DNA from: Pithys albifrons albifrons | Lineage: Eukaryota; Chordata; Aves; Passeriformes; Thamnophilidae | Length of the DNA: 64,000 nt | Assembly (NCBI RefSeq): GCF_047495875.1 | Contig: NC_092497.1 | Location: 66,177,492 to 66,241,491, forward strand | Direction of reading: 5' to 3' | Part shown: positions 37,435 to 46,500 of the stretch, one piece after another | Layout: every line of letters starts with the position of its first letter | How positions within the stretch are numbered: the stretch's first letter is position 1 | Position numbers and translations under genes: made by a program | The notes under the pieces: generated by a model | What the model saw: the letters and a program-made list of their open reading frames with translations, nothing else | What the model was told of the DNA's origin: nothing | Databases searched by the model: none

Positions 37435-38644
37435 TCACCAGAAGCCTATGGCTCCCAGAAATGCATGGGTCTCTTTCTTGTTAGTCGGTGGAGCCATTGC
37501 TACAATCTTATTGATGACGTCGGTTGGAATCTGGCAACGTCCATCTTGCCATTTCACCCCAAGGAACTGAATCTCTCTGGCAGGTCCCTTGACCTTGCTC
37601 TTTCTGATGGCAAAACCAGCTTTGAGGAGAATCTGAATAATCTTTCGTCCTTTTTCGAAGACTTCTTCTGCTGTGTCTCCCCATACAATGACATCATCAA
37701 TATACTGGATGTGTTCTGGGGCCTCACCCTTCTCCAATGTGGCCTGGATCAGCCCATGACAAATGGTTGGACTGTGTTTCCACCCCTGGGGCAATCGGTT
37801 CCAGGTGTACTGCACGCCCCTCCAGGTGAAAGCAAACTGTGGCCTGCACTCTGGTGCCAGAGAAATGGAGAAGAATGCATTAGCAATGTCAATAGTGGCG
37901 TACCACTTTGCTGCTTTGGACTCCAGCTCATACTGGAGCTCCAACATAACTGGCACAGCAGCACTCAGCGGTGGCGTAACTTCATTCAGGCCACGATAGT
38001 CCACCGTCAGTCTCCATTCTCCATCTGATTTACGTACAGGCCAGATAGGGCTGTTGAAGGGTGAGTGTGTTCTACTGACCACCCCTTGGCTCTCCAGCTT
38101 CCTGATCATTTTATGGATGGGAATCACAGCATCTCGGTTTGTACGATACTGTTGCCTATGTACAGTTGCAGTGGCCATCGGTACTTCTTGATCATTGACT
38201 CGGAGTAATCCCACAGCAGAAGGGTCTTCTGAGAGACCAGGGAGAGTAGACAACTGTTTGGACTCTCCTTCAATCACTGTGGCTACACCAAAAGCCCACC
38301 AGTACCCCTTCGGGTCCTTAAAGTGTCCTCTTTTTAAATAGTCCATACCAAGAATGCTAGGGGCTTCTGGTCCTGTCACAATGGAATGCTTTTCCCATTG
38401 GTCTCCTGTTAGGCTCATGTCAGCCTCTACCACCGACAGGTCCTGAGACCCTCCGGTTACTCCAGAAATAGACAGTCTCTGTACTCTCATGTTCTGATGG
38501 CATTAATGTACATTGGGCACCAGTATCTACCAAAGCTCGGTATTTCTGAGGATCTGATGTGCCAGGCCATCGAACCCACACAGCCCAGTAAACCCGATTA
38601 TCATCCTCGTCCCTCTCCTCCTCCTGGCAGGAGGCAGAGCCCCT
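37435..38644 (-). pseudogene. pol: Protease and reverse transcriptase of pol
   Basis: The aspartyl protease signature (Asp-Thr-Gly-Ala, codons starting at 38527) is in the gag frame, 39 codons after the gag TAG stop. The rest of the protease and all of RT are one frame over, open from 38490 for 351 codons, so a shift lies just after the active site. In that frame ILGMDYL near residue 47 is protease C-terminal. RT follows with Asp201 in ATIDIANAFF, LPQG at 233-236, the catalytic YIDD at 263-266 and FLG at 309. The frame ends with TGA at 37435-37437 directly after GFW, in the RT thumb/connection. The sequence clearly resembles ERVL-type Pol. Confidence 0.92.
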
Positions 38645-40406
38645 CTATTGTTGTTCCTGGTCGGAGCATTCTCCATCTGACGTGTGCGATGCTCTGTCAG
38701 AGGCTCCTTCATCAGCATGGGGGGAGTTGTTTCTTTTGCGTCTCGGAGATCGATGTTTCTTTTCCGGGGTCTTTGCTTCAACTATGTGGACAGCTTTCTT
38801 GCCAGCTACTTTCCGTTTTAATTCTTGCACTCGGGCTTTAAGTTTAGGGGTGGGTTCACCGTGCCATTTTTTCATGTTTTCCCCTAGTTCGCGCAGAAGG
38901 GCCCACAAGAAACCACGCTCACTTTGTGTCTTACTCCTGGGGCTTCCAGTTTTCTCTCGTGCTGCATGAGATGACCGAGAATGGGAACGGGAACGAGAAC
39001 GAGAACTGGAACGAGAATAAGAACGAGACCTTTCTTTGCGACCTCTAGAACGTCTGTGTCTAGGTTCTTCTTCATACACAGAGCGTCTAGTATTCCTCTG
39101 GTGGCCTCTAGTTCTCCCTCGTGCTGCATGAGGTGACCGAGAACAGGAACGGGACCAAGAATGGGAACGGGAACTTGAACGAGAATGAGAACGAGACCTT
39201 TCTTTGCGACCTCTAGAATCTTTGCCTCTAGGTTCTTCTTCATACACATAGCGTCTAGGATTCCTCCCTACCCTTTCCCCACTGTAGAGGGAAGAATGCT
39301 GGTGGTTAGAGGGGACCCTCATGGTTTCCGATATTCTCCGTATCCAGTGGCACATTCTGTCAACGTGTATCTCATTCTCGTCCATACTTAGAGGGTATGC
39401 AGATATCAGACACGGCATATAAGATTTAGGGGCCCCATTCATCACCTTATCCCACATCGGCTGTGTGCATGGCATCTTCTCTGGGATCAAGATGTCATAG
39501 TAATTTGGATCAGAGTATATAATCTCCAACATGGCCAGTTCCCGCAGATACTGGATGCCTTCTTCTGCAGTATTCCACTCTCTTGGAGCACTCACCAAAT
39601 ACTCTTTAAATGGGTATCTTGCCCTCACGGCACGGAGGATTCGGGTCCAGAGACTGGATGCCATCTTCCCCTGTCCCATTTCCTGTTCTATTTCACGGTC
39701 TCGGGCAAGAGATCCCAATTGTTGTGCTTCATGACCTTCCAGCACATGACTACTGGCCCCCTGGTCCAAGCATCGCACCAGCCAGGTGAGGATGCGTTCA
39801 TTGGGCCACCGACTGTAATCCCTTCGTATATCTCGAATCTCCTTTGGGGTCAATGATCGTATAATTTCACTTTCCCTCATTATTTCCTGTCCATCTCTTC
39901 CACGTACTATTCTCTCTACCTGTGTTTTTACTCTTCCACTCCTTCGTGGAACCTCTCTCACTTCCTTTCTGACCCTCTCACGCGAAGATGGGGATTGTTC
40001 ACGCCGTGAGGATGAGCTTCTATGGTGTTCACTCTGGGAGGATGGGCCTACGTCGTCCACGCTGTGGAGAGAGACTTCTACTTCGTTCGAGCCGTGGGGA
40101 AAGACTCCTAGCTCGTGCACCCCGTGAAAGGGAGCTCCTGCATTGTTCATCAGGTCTGATGAATGGAGGTAGCACATAGTCCTTGGAAGGCCTGGGTAAG
40201 GGCTTTCCCCGATCATCTATTCCCTCAAATGTAGGTCTAGTATGGGGAGGTGGAATCATACCTCCAAAGGAGGGTTGCCTTTGGAGAGGCTGAAACGGTC
40301 CTTCCTCAGGCTGATGGAAGCGCGTTGACCACCTCTCTTCCTCCACTGGGTACTTGCGTATGTAGTCAGAGCACCAATCGTCGAATGTTATTCTATCCCA
40401 GGATGC
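38645..40406 (-). pseudogene. gag: Gag: ERVL-like capsid plus Arg/Ser-rich domain, frameshifted
   Basis: The main frame gives 523 codons (ATG at 40216 to TAG at 38645). Residues about 115-300 are capsid-like, with TWLVRCLDQGASS and EAQQLGSLARD resembling ERVL Gag. Residues 335-420 are dense in Arg-Ser dipeptides. They form two copies of a 54-residue unit (162-nt direct repeat) that begins with VYEEEPR. I see no CCHC zinc knuckle. The true N-terminal part is in another frame, open from 40406 with no ATG and ending at 40029; it also becomes RS-rich, so the shift lies about 40040-40060. That frame overlaps the last 14 bases of ORF1. Gag normally builds the particle shell and packages RNA. Confidence 0.85.
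38957..39214 (-). repeat. Tandem 162-nt repeat encoding the Gag RS region
   Basis: The plus-strand landmark GCTGCATGAG starts at 38961 and again at 39123, and CTTTCTTTGCGACCTCTAGA recurs with the same spacing. The unit is a multiple of three, so the duplication keeps the frame and doubles the RS-rich segment. The copies differ at several bases and by a few residues. Confidence 0.85.
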
Positions 40407-42285
40407 TCACACCATCCCTTTCCTTTCTCCTGGCATGCCTCTGGTCTCTTTTGGACGTGCCCCCAAGTCCCATTAGGTGTGCCCCATCCCTTGTGACCAC
40501 TCCTCCCTCTCTGGCGGCTGCTCCCTCTTCTGCTGTGACTATTCTTTCCTCTCGTGCCATCGCTCCTTCCATCGTCACAGTAGTTTCTTCCTCTCTTGCA
40601 TCTGCTTCTTCGTCTGCTTCTTCTTCTTCTTCTTTTTCTTCTTCTTCTTGTTCCTCTTCTTCTTCTTCTTGTTCCAATTGCGGAGGTGGCTCTATGGGTT
40701 TTGTAGTCTCCTTTGTCCTTGTTGTTTTCTTCTTTATGGGGGCAATGATAATCTTCCGGTCCATAACTTCAGTTTGAGTTCCCACAGAGCGAATAGGAAC
40801 TGTATCCGCGTCGGCTTGAGTTTGAGCTTCGACTATGGTTTTGGTGGGTTTAGTAGGAATGGCCACTTCCAGATCTGCAGCTTGAGTCTGAGTTTCCACA
40901 GAGCGAATAGAAACTGTATTGACGTCGGCCTGAGTCTGAGCTTCAACTGTGGTCTTAGCAGGCTTAATAGAGATGGCAACCTCCAGATCTACAGCTTGAG
41001 TCTGAATTTCTACGGAGCAACTGGAAGCTGTATTAGCTTCAGCTTGCGTCTGGGTTTCAGCCGTGGTTGTAGCGGGGACAGCAGAAATGGCCTTGTCCAG
41101 ATTTGCAGCCTGAGTCTGGGTTTCTGTCAAGCAAACAGAGACCATATTTGCTTCAGCCTGCGTCTGAATTTCAGCTGTGGTTGTAGCAGGGACAGCAGAA
41201 ATAGCCTTGTCCAGATTTGAAGCCTGAGTTTGGGTTTCTACCGAGCAAACAGAGGCTGTATTAGCTTCAGCAACTTGAGTTTGGGTCTCTACAGAGTGAA
41301 CGGGGGCTTTGTTGGCCTCAGTTTGAGTCTGAGTTTCAACTGTAGTTTTAGCAGGGACAGCCGAGATAGCCATGTCCGGGTCTGCAGCTTGAGTTTGGGT
41401 TTCTACAGAGCGGACGAAGGCTGTATTAGTTTCAGCTACTGGAGTTTGGGTCTCTACAGAAACAACATCGACCTCATGCTGTGTTTGGACTCTGCTTTCG
41501 GTAGTCTGAATGGGGACTACACGGATCTTGGATGGCATATCTCCAAATTCTATCCTGTCCTCAAGCCATTGACAGTAGTCCATGGCACATCGATAAGCAC
41601 TAGCCAGGCCCCAACACAAAGCAGAGACTCGCGTATACGGGTCCTCATAGGAAAAACACTCTTCTGACAAACAGCGGGCCACCTCAGCAGAGTCACACAC
41701 TTGTTCTGACGTGAACTTCCAATATACGGAGGGTGAGATATGCCCTAGCACTTTACCGAGATCCGACCAAGCCCCATCCCACCCCGGGACTGGCCTGTCC
41801 AAAGCCCCTTCCAAAGTTCCAGCGAGTCCCCCAGAGGCATAGCCTTTCTTAGGTCTGAAACAAGGGAAGCAACAAAGTGCCAGCATTCTTCCAATCTTAT
41901 ACAACAGTTTCATTACCTTCATAAACACTAGTGCTGTCACAACACAATTTAGGTAATAACTGGGACCAATTGTAACAGTAGGGATCTCTCTCAATAGTCC
42001 ATTAATGTCATAATTTAACAGGCCTTTAATGTCACATGTCAACAAGTCTTTAATGCCAAGATTCAGGAGGGCCTTACATGGATGACAATTATCAGGCAGA
42101 CCTAGGTATGTCCCTAGGAGACCTCTCAGAGTGGGAGTAAGCATTAGCACCATCAGTATGTAAAAGAATAGAAAGACACTTAACAGGAGGCCTTTCACTA
42201 CAAGAGACTGCCAGGCCATGCCAGCATGGTTGGAGTGACCTCCTCTGGTACCTCTCAGGTATTTGCTAAAAAGGGTAAAAACCAT
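40393..42285 (-). CDS. ORF1: pre-gag membrane protein with TQT repeats, unknown function
   Basis: An intact 630-codon frame lies between the primer binding site and gag. Its ATG at 42285 has A at -3 and G at +4, a good initiation context. I do not recognise a family. Residues 28-50 and about 110-137 are hydrophobic and likely membrane-spanning, the second followed by a Cys cluster (LCCFPCF). Residues 180-245 are Cys-rich and may fold. Residues 276-506 are tandem repeats of 38 residues holding thirteen ETQT-like motifs, nine with an exact TQT. Residues 538-567 are nearly all Glu, and the C-terminus is basic. The TQT core suggests binding of dynein light chain LC8, an inference. It could instead be an N-terminal extension of Gag now split off by a shift. 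Its openness contrasts with the broken pol. Confidence 0.75.
   Translation of the reverse strand: MVFTLFSKYLRGTRGGHSNHAGMAWQSLVVKGLLLSVFLFFYILMVLMLTPTLRGLLGTYLGLPDNCHPCKALLNLGIKDLLTCDIKGLLNYDINGLLREIPTVTIGPSYYLNCVVTALVFMKVMKLLYKIGRMLALCCFPCFRPKKGYASGGLAGTLEGALDRPVPGWDGAWSDLGKVLGHISPSVYWKFTSEQVCDSAEVARCLSEECFSYEDPYTRVSALCWGLASAYRCAMDYCQWLEDRIEFGDMPSKIRVVPIQTTESRVQTQHEVDVVSVETQTPVAETNTAFVRSVETQTQAADPDMAISAVPAKTTVETQTQTEANKAPVHSVETQTQVAEANTASVCSVETQTQASNLDKAISAVPATTTAEIQTQAEANMVSVCLTETQTQAANLDKAISAVPATTTAETQTQAEANTASSCSVEIQTQAVDLEVAISIKPAKTTVEAQTQADVNTVSIRSVETQTQAADLEVAIPTKPTKTIVEAQTQADADTVPIRSVGTQTEVMDRKIIIAPIKKKTTRTKETTKPIEPPPQLEQEEEEEEQEEEEKEEEEEADEEADAREEETTVTMEGAMAREERIVTAEEGAAAREGGVVTRDGAHLMGLGGTSKRDQRHARRKERDGVSILG
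40612..40675 (-). repeat. GAA/GAG-rich tract encoding the ORF1 acidic run
   Basis: On the plus strand this is a CTT/TTC-rich microsatellite-like run. In the ORF1 frame it encodes the Glu-rich segment at about residues 538-567. Its length is likely to vary between copies. Confidence 0.85.
40768..41456 (-). repeat. Tandem 114-nt repeats encoding spaced TQT motifs
   Basis: In ORF1 the motif-initiating residue recurs at 278, 295, 317, 333, 350, 372, 388, 410, 426, 448, 464, 486 and 502. From 350 on the spacing alternates 22 and 16, so the unit is 38 residues with two motifs each. Exact TQT occurs at 279, 296, 318, 334, 351, 389, 411, 465 and 503; the other four read IQT or AQT. Neighbouring copies have diverged at the nucleotide level. 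Confidence 0.9.
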
Positions 42286-42444
42286 TCTTTCTATTGTTTA
42301 CCTTATGCCTGAGTCGTCTGTTCCCAAACAAAAACCTTGTTTATATCAACAAGATACTCTTTTGATAATACCACTTCAGTTGGCAGTTCTCCCGGACACT
42401 GTTCTCTAAACAGAGAACTATTTACAAAACAATTCAAGGTCAGT

Positions 42445-42462
42445 ATCTCGGTGGAACCTCCA
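42445..42462 (-). promoter_or_regulatory. Primer binding site, tRNA-Gln
   Basis: On the minus strand TGGAGGTTCCACCGAGAT lies four bases after the end of the 5' LTR. All 18 bases are complementary to the 3' end of vertebrate tRNA-Gln including its CCA. This is where the tRNA would prime minus-strand DNA synthesis. Class III elements are named after a leucine primer, so glutamine is noteworthy. Confidence 0.9.
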
Positions 42463-42466
42463 ATAA

Positions 42467-43007
42467 TGTCGCAGGTCTGGCCTAGCTGTTGCCAACCCTG
42501 GACTGGCCCCCCTTCCCCCTCCCAGAACCTTCCCAGCAAAGGAAAGGAAAAAAAACTGAAAAGAAACGCACTCTAAAGAAACTGAACTGAATAAAAAGAA
42601 TAAATTATATTTACTAACATTTACAAACCACACTGTATACACAATACATAGGATCCCACCCCCCAGGGGAGAGGGGAAAGGAGAAAAGGGGATTGATTAG
42701 CCGGAAAATAGGGAAGACACCAACCCAACCCAAAGAAACTGAATGAATCAAAACAAACACAATTAAAAACCTCAAGGAAGGGGAACAAGAATGAAACAAT
42801 CTCACCCAGGACAGGAGAAACACCAGGAACCGGAGGGACCAGACTTCAACCACCTCCCTCCAGCTCCTCAGCCAAGGACCGGAAAGTAAGAACCAAACCA
42901 CTCCCCTACTGCTACGTGGAGTGGAATACTTGTAACTTCCTTAGATACAATGGTTACTGAGGAAGCCATCTTGCCCCCCTGCCAGTGGGTTGTCTCGGCA
43001 GATAACA
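42467..43007 (-). repeat. Proviral 5' LTR, with a differing outer end
   Basis: It matches the 3' LTR from TGTCGCAGG (42467) to GGAAGCCAT (42969). Beyond that the two LTRs differ. Here the plus strand continues to CGGCAGATAACA at 43007, giving a possible TGTTATCTGCCG start on the minus strand, whereas the other LTR starts TGTAATGG. The TG/CA ends make 43007 a plausible boundary. The alternative is that the LTR is simply broken at 42969. Confidence 0.7.
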
Positions 43008-43134
43008 CTAAATCATTCACTCTGGATATTCAGACCATACTATTGCTATGCCCATTATTGTTGTAAAATATAGAGTAAATTCTCCCTTCTAAATTAAGAC
43101 TTCTGTTTCCTTTACACTTCACACATTATGCCTT

Positions 43135-46100
43135 TCACAAAATCACTGAATCATAGGATGGGTACAGTTGGAAGGGACCACAGTGGGTCATGTTGTTCAA
43201 ACTCCCGGTTGCAGGGTCATCCTAGAGCATGTTGCATAGGATTGCATCTGGACGGTTCTTGTATAGCTCTAGTGAGGGAAACTCCATAACCTCTAGGGAG
43301 AATCTGTTTCACTGCATGGTCATCAATATAGTAAGTAAATTCTTCCTCATGTTACAGTGGAACTTCCTGTGCACTAATTTCTGCCAATGTCCTATTGCCT
43401 GGCAACAGCAGAAGAGCCTGACTCTGTCCTCTTAACAAGCTCCCTTCAGATATTTATAAACATGGATGAGGTCCCATCTCAGCTGTCCCTTCTTGAGGCT
43501 GAACAGGCCGAGCTGCTTCACCCTTTCCTCATAAAAGAGATCATAGAATCATAGAATCAACTGCGTTGGAAGAGACCTCTGAGATCATCAAGTCCAACCC
43601 TTGATCCAACACCATGGCACTCAGTGCCATATCCAGTCTCATCTTAAAAACCTCCAGGGACAGAGAATCCACCACCTCTCTGGGCAGGCCATTCCAGTGC
43701 CTGATTACTCTCTCCATAAAGAATTTCTTTGTAATATCCAACCTAAACCTCCCCTGGCAGAGCTTAAGTCCATGCTCTCTTGTTCTATTGCTGGTTGCCT
43801 GGGAGAAGAGACCAACACCCACCTGACTACAACCTCATTTCCTGTTATTGTAAAGAGTGATGAGGTCATCCCTGAGACTCCTCTTCTCCAGACTAAACAA
43901 CCCCAGCTCCCTCAGCCTCTCCCCACAGGTAGGACTTGTACTCAGGTTCCTTTGCCAGCCTTGTTGCTCTTCTCTGGACCCGCTCCAGCACCTCAATATC
44001 TTTCCTGAACTGAGGAGCCCAGAACTGAACACAATACTCAAGGTGTGGCCTCACCAGCGCAGAGTACAGGGGAAGGATCACTTCCCTCATCCTGCAGGCC
44101 ACACTATTCTTAATACAGGTCAGGATCCCATTGGCCTTCTTGGCCACCTGGGCACACTGTTGGCTCATGTTCAGCATCCTGTCAGTCCAAACTCCCACGT
44201 CCCTTTCTGCCTGTCTGCTCTCCAGCCACTCTGTCCTCAGCCTGTAGTGCTGCAGGGCGTTGTTGTGGCCAAAGTGCAGGACCCGACACTTGGCCTTGTT
44301 GAACTTCATCCCATTGGAATCAGCCCATCTCTCAAGTCTATCCAGGTCCCTCTGCAGAGCCCTCTTGCCTTCCAGCAGATCGACACTCCCTCCCAACTTG
44401 GTGTCACGACGTTACAGTTCCCTAATCATTTTTGCAAACCTCTATTGAATTTGCTCCAGGAGCTCCATGTCCATCTTGTACTGAGGAGCCCAGAACTGGA
44501 CACAGCACTCAACATGTGGCTTCACTAGGGATGAGAAGAAAGGCAGGATCACCTGCCTTGTCCTGCTGGGAATGCTTTTCCTAATGCGCTCCAGGCTACC
44601 CTTGGCTTTCTTTGCCGTCAGGACACACTGCTGGCTCATGGACAGCTCGTTGTCCTCCAGAATTCCCAGGTCCTTTTCTGCAGAGCTGCTTTCCACTAGG
44701 TCAGCCCTAGCCTGTACCTGAGGTTATTCCTCCCCAGCTGAAGGATCCTGCATTTCCATTTGTTGAATTCCAGATGGTTCCTCTCTGCCCATCTCTCCAA
44801 CTTGTTGAGGTTCTTGTGGATGACAACACAGCCCTCTGGGGTATCAAACACTCCTCAAAACTTTGCTTTGTCAGTAAACTCAGTGAGGAGGCCTCTGTCG
44901 TTGATGGTGTTGGGCCCAGTATTGAACCTTTCGGGGATACTATTAGAGACAGGCCTTCACTAGACCCTGTGTCACTGATTATGACCCTCTGGGATCTGCC
45001 ATTCACCTGGTTCTCAATCCACTCACAATACACTTACCCATTCTGCGTTTTCTGAGTTTGCCTATGAGGATGTGAGAGACAGTGTCAAAAGCTTTGCTGA
45101 AGTTGAGGTAGACAATATCCACCTCTCTCCCCTCATCCATCCAGGTGGGCGTCTTATTATGAAAGGCAATGAGGTTCGTCAAGCATGTTTTCCTTTAGTT
45201 AATTCATGCTGACTACTTCTCATCACCTTCTTGTCCTCCATGTTCCTAGAAATGGTTTCCAGAACAAGGTGCTCCATCATGTTTCCAGGGATTGAGGTGA
45301 GGCTGACTGTCTGGTCTTTCTTTCCCTTTTTGATGACTGGGCTGACATTTGCTTTCTTCCAGTCCTCAGGCACCTCTTCTGATCACCATGACCATTCAAA
45401 ATGATTGCGAGCAGCCCAAGCTCTCCCAGCATTTGTGAATGCATCCTATTCTCTAATGAAATCCCCCTTGTCCAAGAGAAAGTCTTCCTTTCACATTTCA
45501 TTTTTCCTTGACTCCTGGATCAGAGATTCCTGAGGGCTGATCTTGCCAGTGAAAATCAAGAAAGTGTTCACAAAGTCTGCCTTCCCTGCATTCTCTGTTA
45601 CCAGGGTCTCCCCTCTGTTTGGCAACAGTCCCATATTTTCTTTAGTTTTCCTTTTGTTATTGATCTATTTGAAGAAGCCCTTCTTATTGTTCTTGACATC
45701 CCTGTCCAGATTTAATTCCACATGGTTCTTGGCCTCCCTGGCCTCATTTCTACTCAGACAATGACTCTATATTTATTTCCAGTTGTCTGTGCCTTCTTCC
45801 ACCTCCTGTGTTTTTCCTTCTTGTGCCTGAGTATTGTCAAGAGCTACTTTTTCATCCGCACAGGTCTTTTGACCCTTTCCTCAATTTCTTGCTTATCAGG
45901 ATATGCTACTCCTGAGCCTGAAGGAAGTGGTGCTTGACTATTGATCAGCTACCCTGGACTCCTCTTCCCTGCAGGTTGCATTCCCATGGAATTCTTCCAA
46001 GGAGATCCCTCAGGCAAAAGTTAGCTCTCCTGAAGCCTGTGGTTGTGATTTTACTTCTTGTCTCTCCTTCTACATGCAAGATACTGAGCTCCACAATCTG

Positions 46101-46500
46101 TCACTGTAGCCAAGACTGTTCCCACCCTTCACAACTCCAACTAGGCCTTTCCTGTCTCTTAGTATAAGGTTGAGCAGCACACTATTCCTTGTTGATTCCT
46201 TCACCACCTGTGTCAGTAAGTTGTCATCAATGCTTTCCAGGAATCTCCTGGATGTTTTTTGTCTTGATGTATTGTTTCTGCAGTGGATGTCATAGTGGAT
46301 GAAATGCCTTACAAGAACCAAGACCCATTGGCTGTGAGGCTATTTCCCATTGCCTATAGAAGATCTCATCTCTTCCTTCTCCAGATCAGATGGCCTGTAG
46401 CAAACACCTACACTAATAGTCCTTCCCTTAGTCCTAACCCATAAACTCTCAAGCTGCTCATCATCTGCTCTAAGACAGAGCACCTGCAGCTACCAGTCAT
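43135..46500 (-). mobile_element. CR1 (host copy) interrupted by a younger CR1
   Basis: On the minus strand the 3' tail is at 43135 (AATCACTGAATCATAGGATGG). Sequence runs to about 43538, then resumes at about 44405 with the part reading TTGCTCCAGGAGCTCCATGTCC and continues through RT (to about 45500) into the endonuclease region, fading near 46500. The right end is approximate. Frames are short and broken; recognisable pieces include LSMSQQCVLTAKKAKGSLE at about 44600 and VSLTSIPGNMMEHLV at about 45290. Without the insert it is about 2.5 kb. It is more diverged than its guest. Confidence 0.85.
43540..44404 (-). mobile_element. Younger CR1 nested in the older CR1
   Basis: The 3' end is at the left with the tail ATCATAGAATCATAGAATCA, and the 5' truncation is at about 44404 after CCAACTTGGTGTCA. 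A 167-codon frame (43893-44396) encodes the C-terminal RT region, including [19 protein letters not shown] and [20 protein letters not shown] second frame at 43541-43822 covers the last part of the protein. It is closely similar to the CR1 copies at 30451 and 52370, suggesting the same fairly recent subfamily. Confidence 0.88.

Larger units (their letters stand above)
34562..43007 (-). mobile_element. Near-complete ERVL-type endogenous retrovirus
   Basis: This is a provirus of about 8.4 kb on the minus strand. The order is 5' LTR (right), tRNA-Gln primer site, ORF1, gag, protease, reverse transcriptase, RNase H, integrase, polypurine tract, 3' LTR (left). Pol sequence features place it with class III ERVL-like elements. 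Neither env nor a dUTPase frame is visible: only about 350 bases separate the integrase stop from the polypurine tract. The LTRs share about 500 bp with roughly five substitutions and a few indels, so insertion is recent on a genome time scale. Pol and gag are nonetheless disrupted, so this copy cannot make its own enzymes. No 5-bp target duplication is found at the outer ends (ATGAA against CTAAA). Confidence 0.93.

Noticed and set aside
37186..38028. 280-codon open frame on the plus strand
   Set aside because: It lies antisense to the reverse transcriptase. Its openness follows from the codon content of pol on the other strand, and it shows no domain.
40612..40675. CRISPR-like or regulatory simple repeat
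   Set aside because: It is a coding GAA/GAG run for the ORF1 acidic segment. It has no spacer structure and the context is eukaryotic.
40477..41220. 247-codon plus-strand frame rich in Phe, Ser and Leu
   Set aside because: It is antisense to the ORF1 repeats and acidic run, and its low-complexity composition mirrors them.
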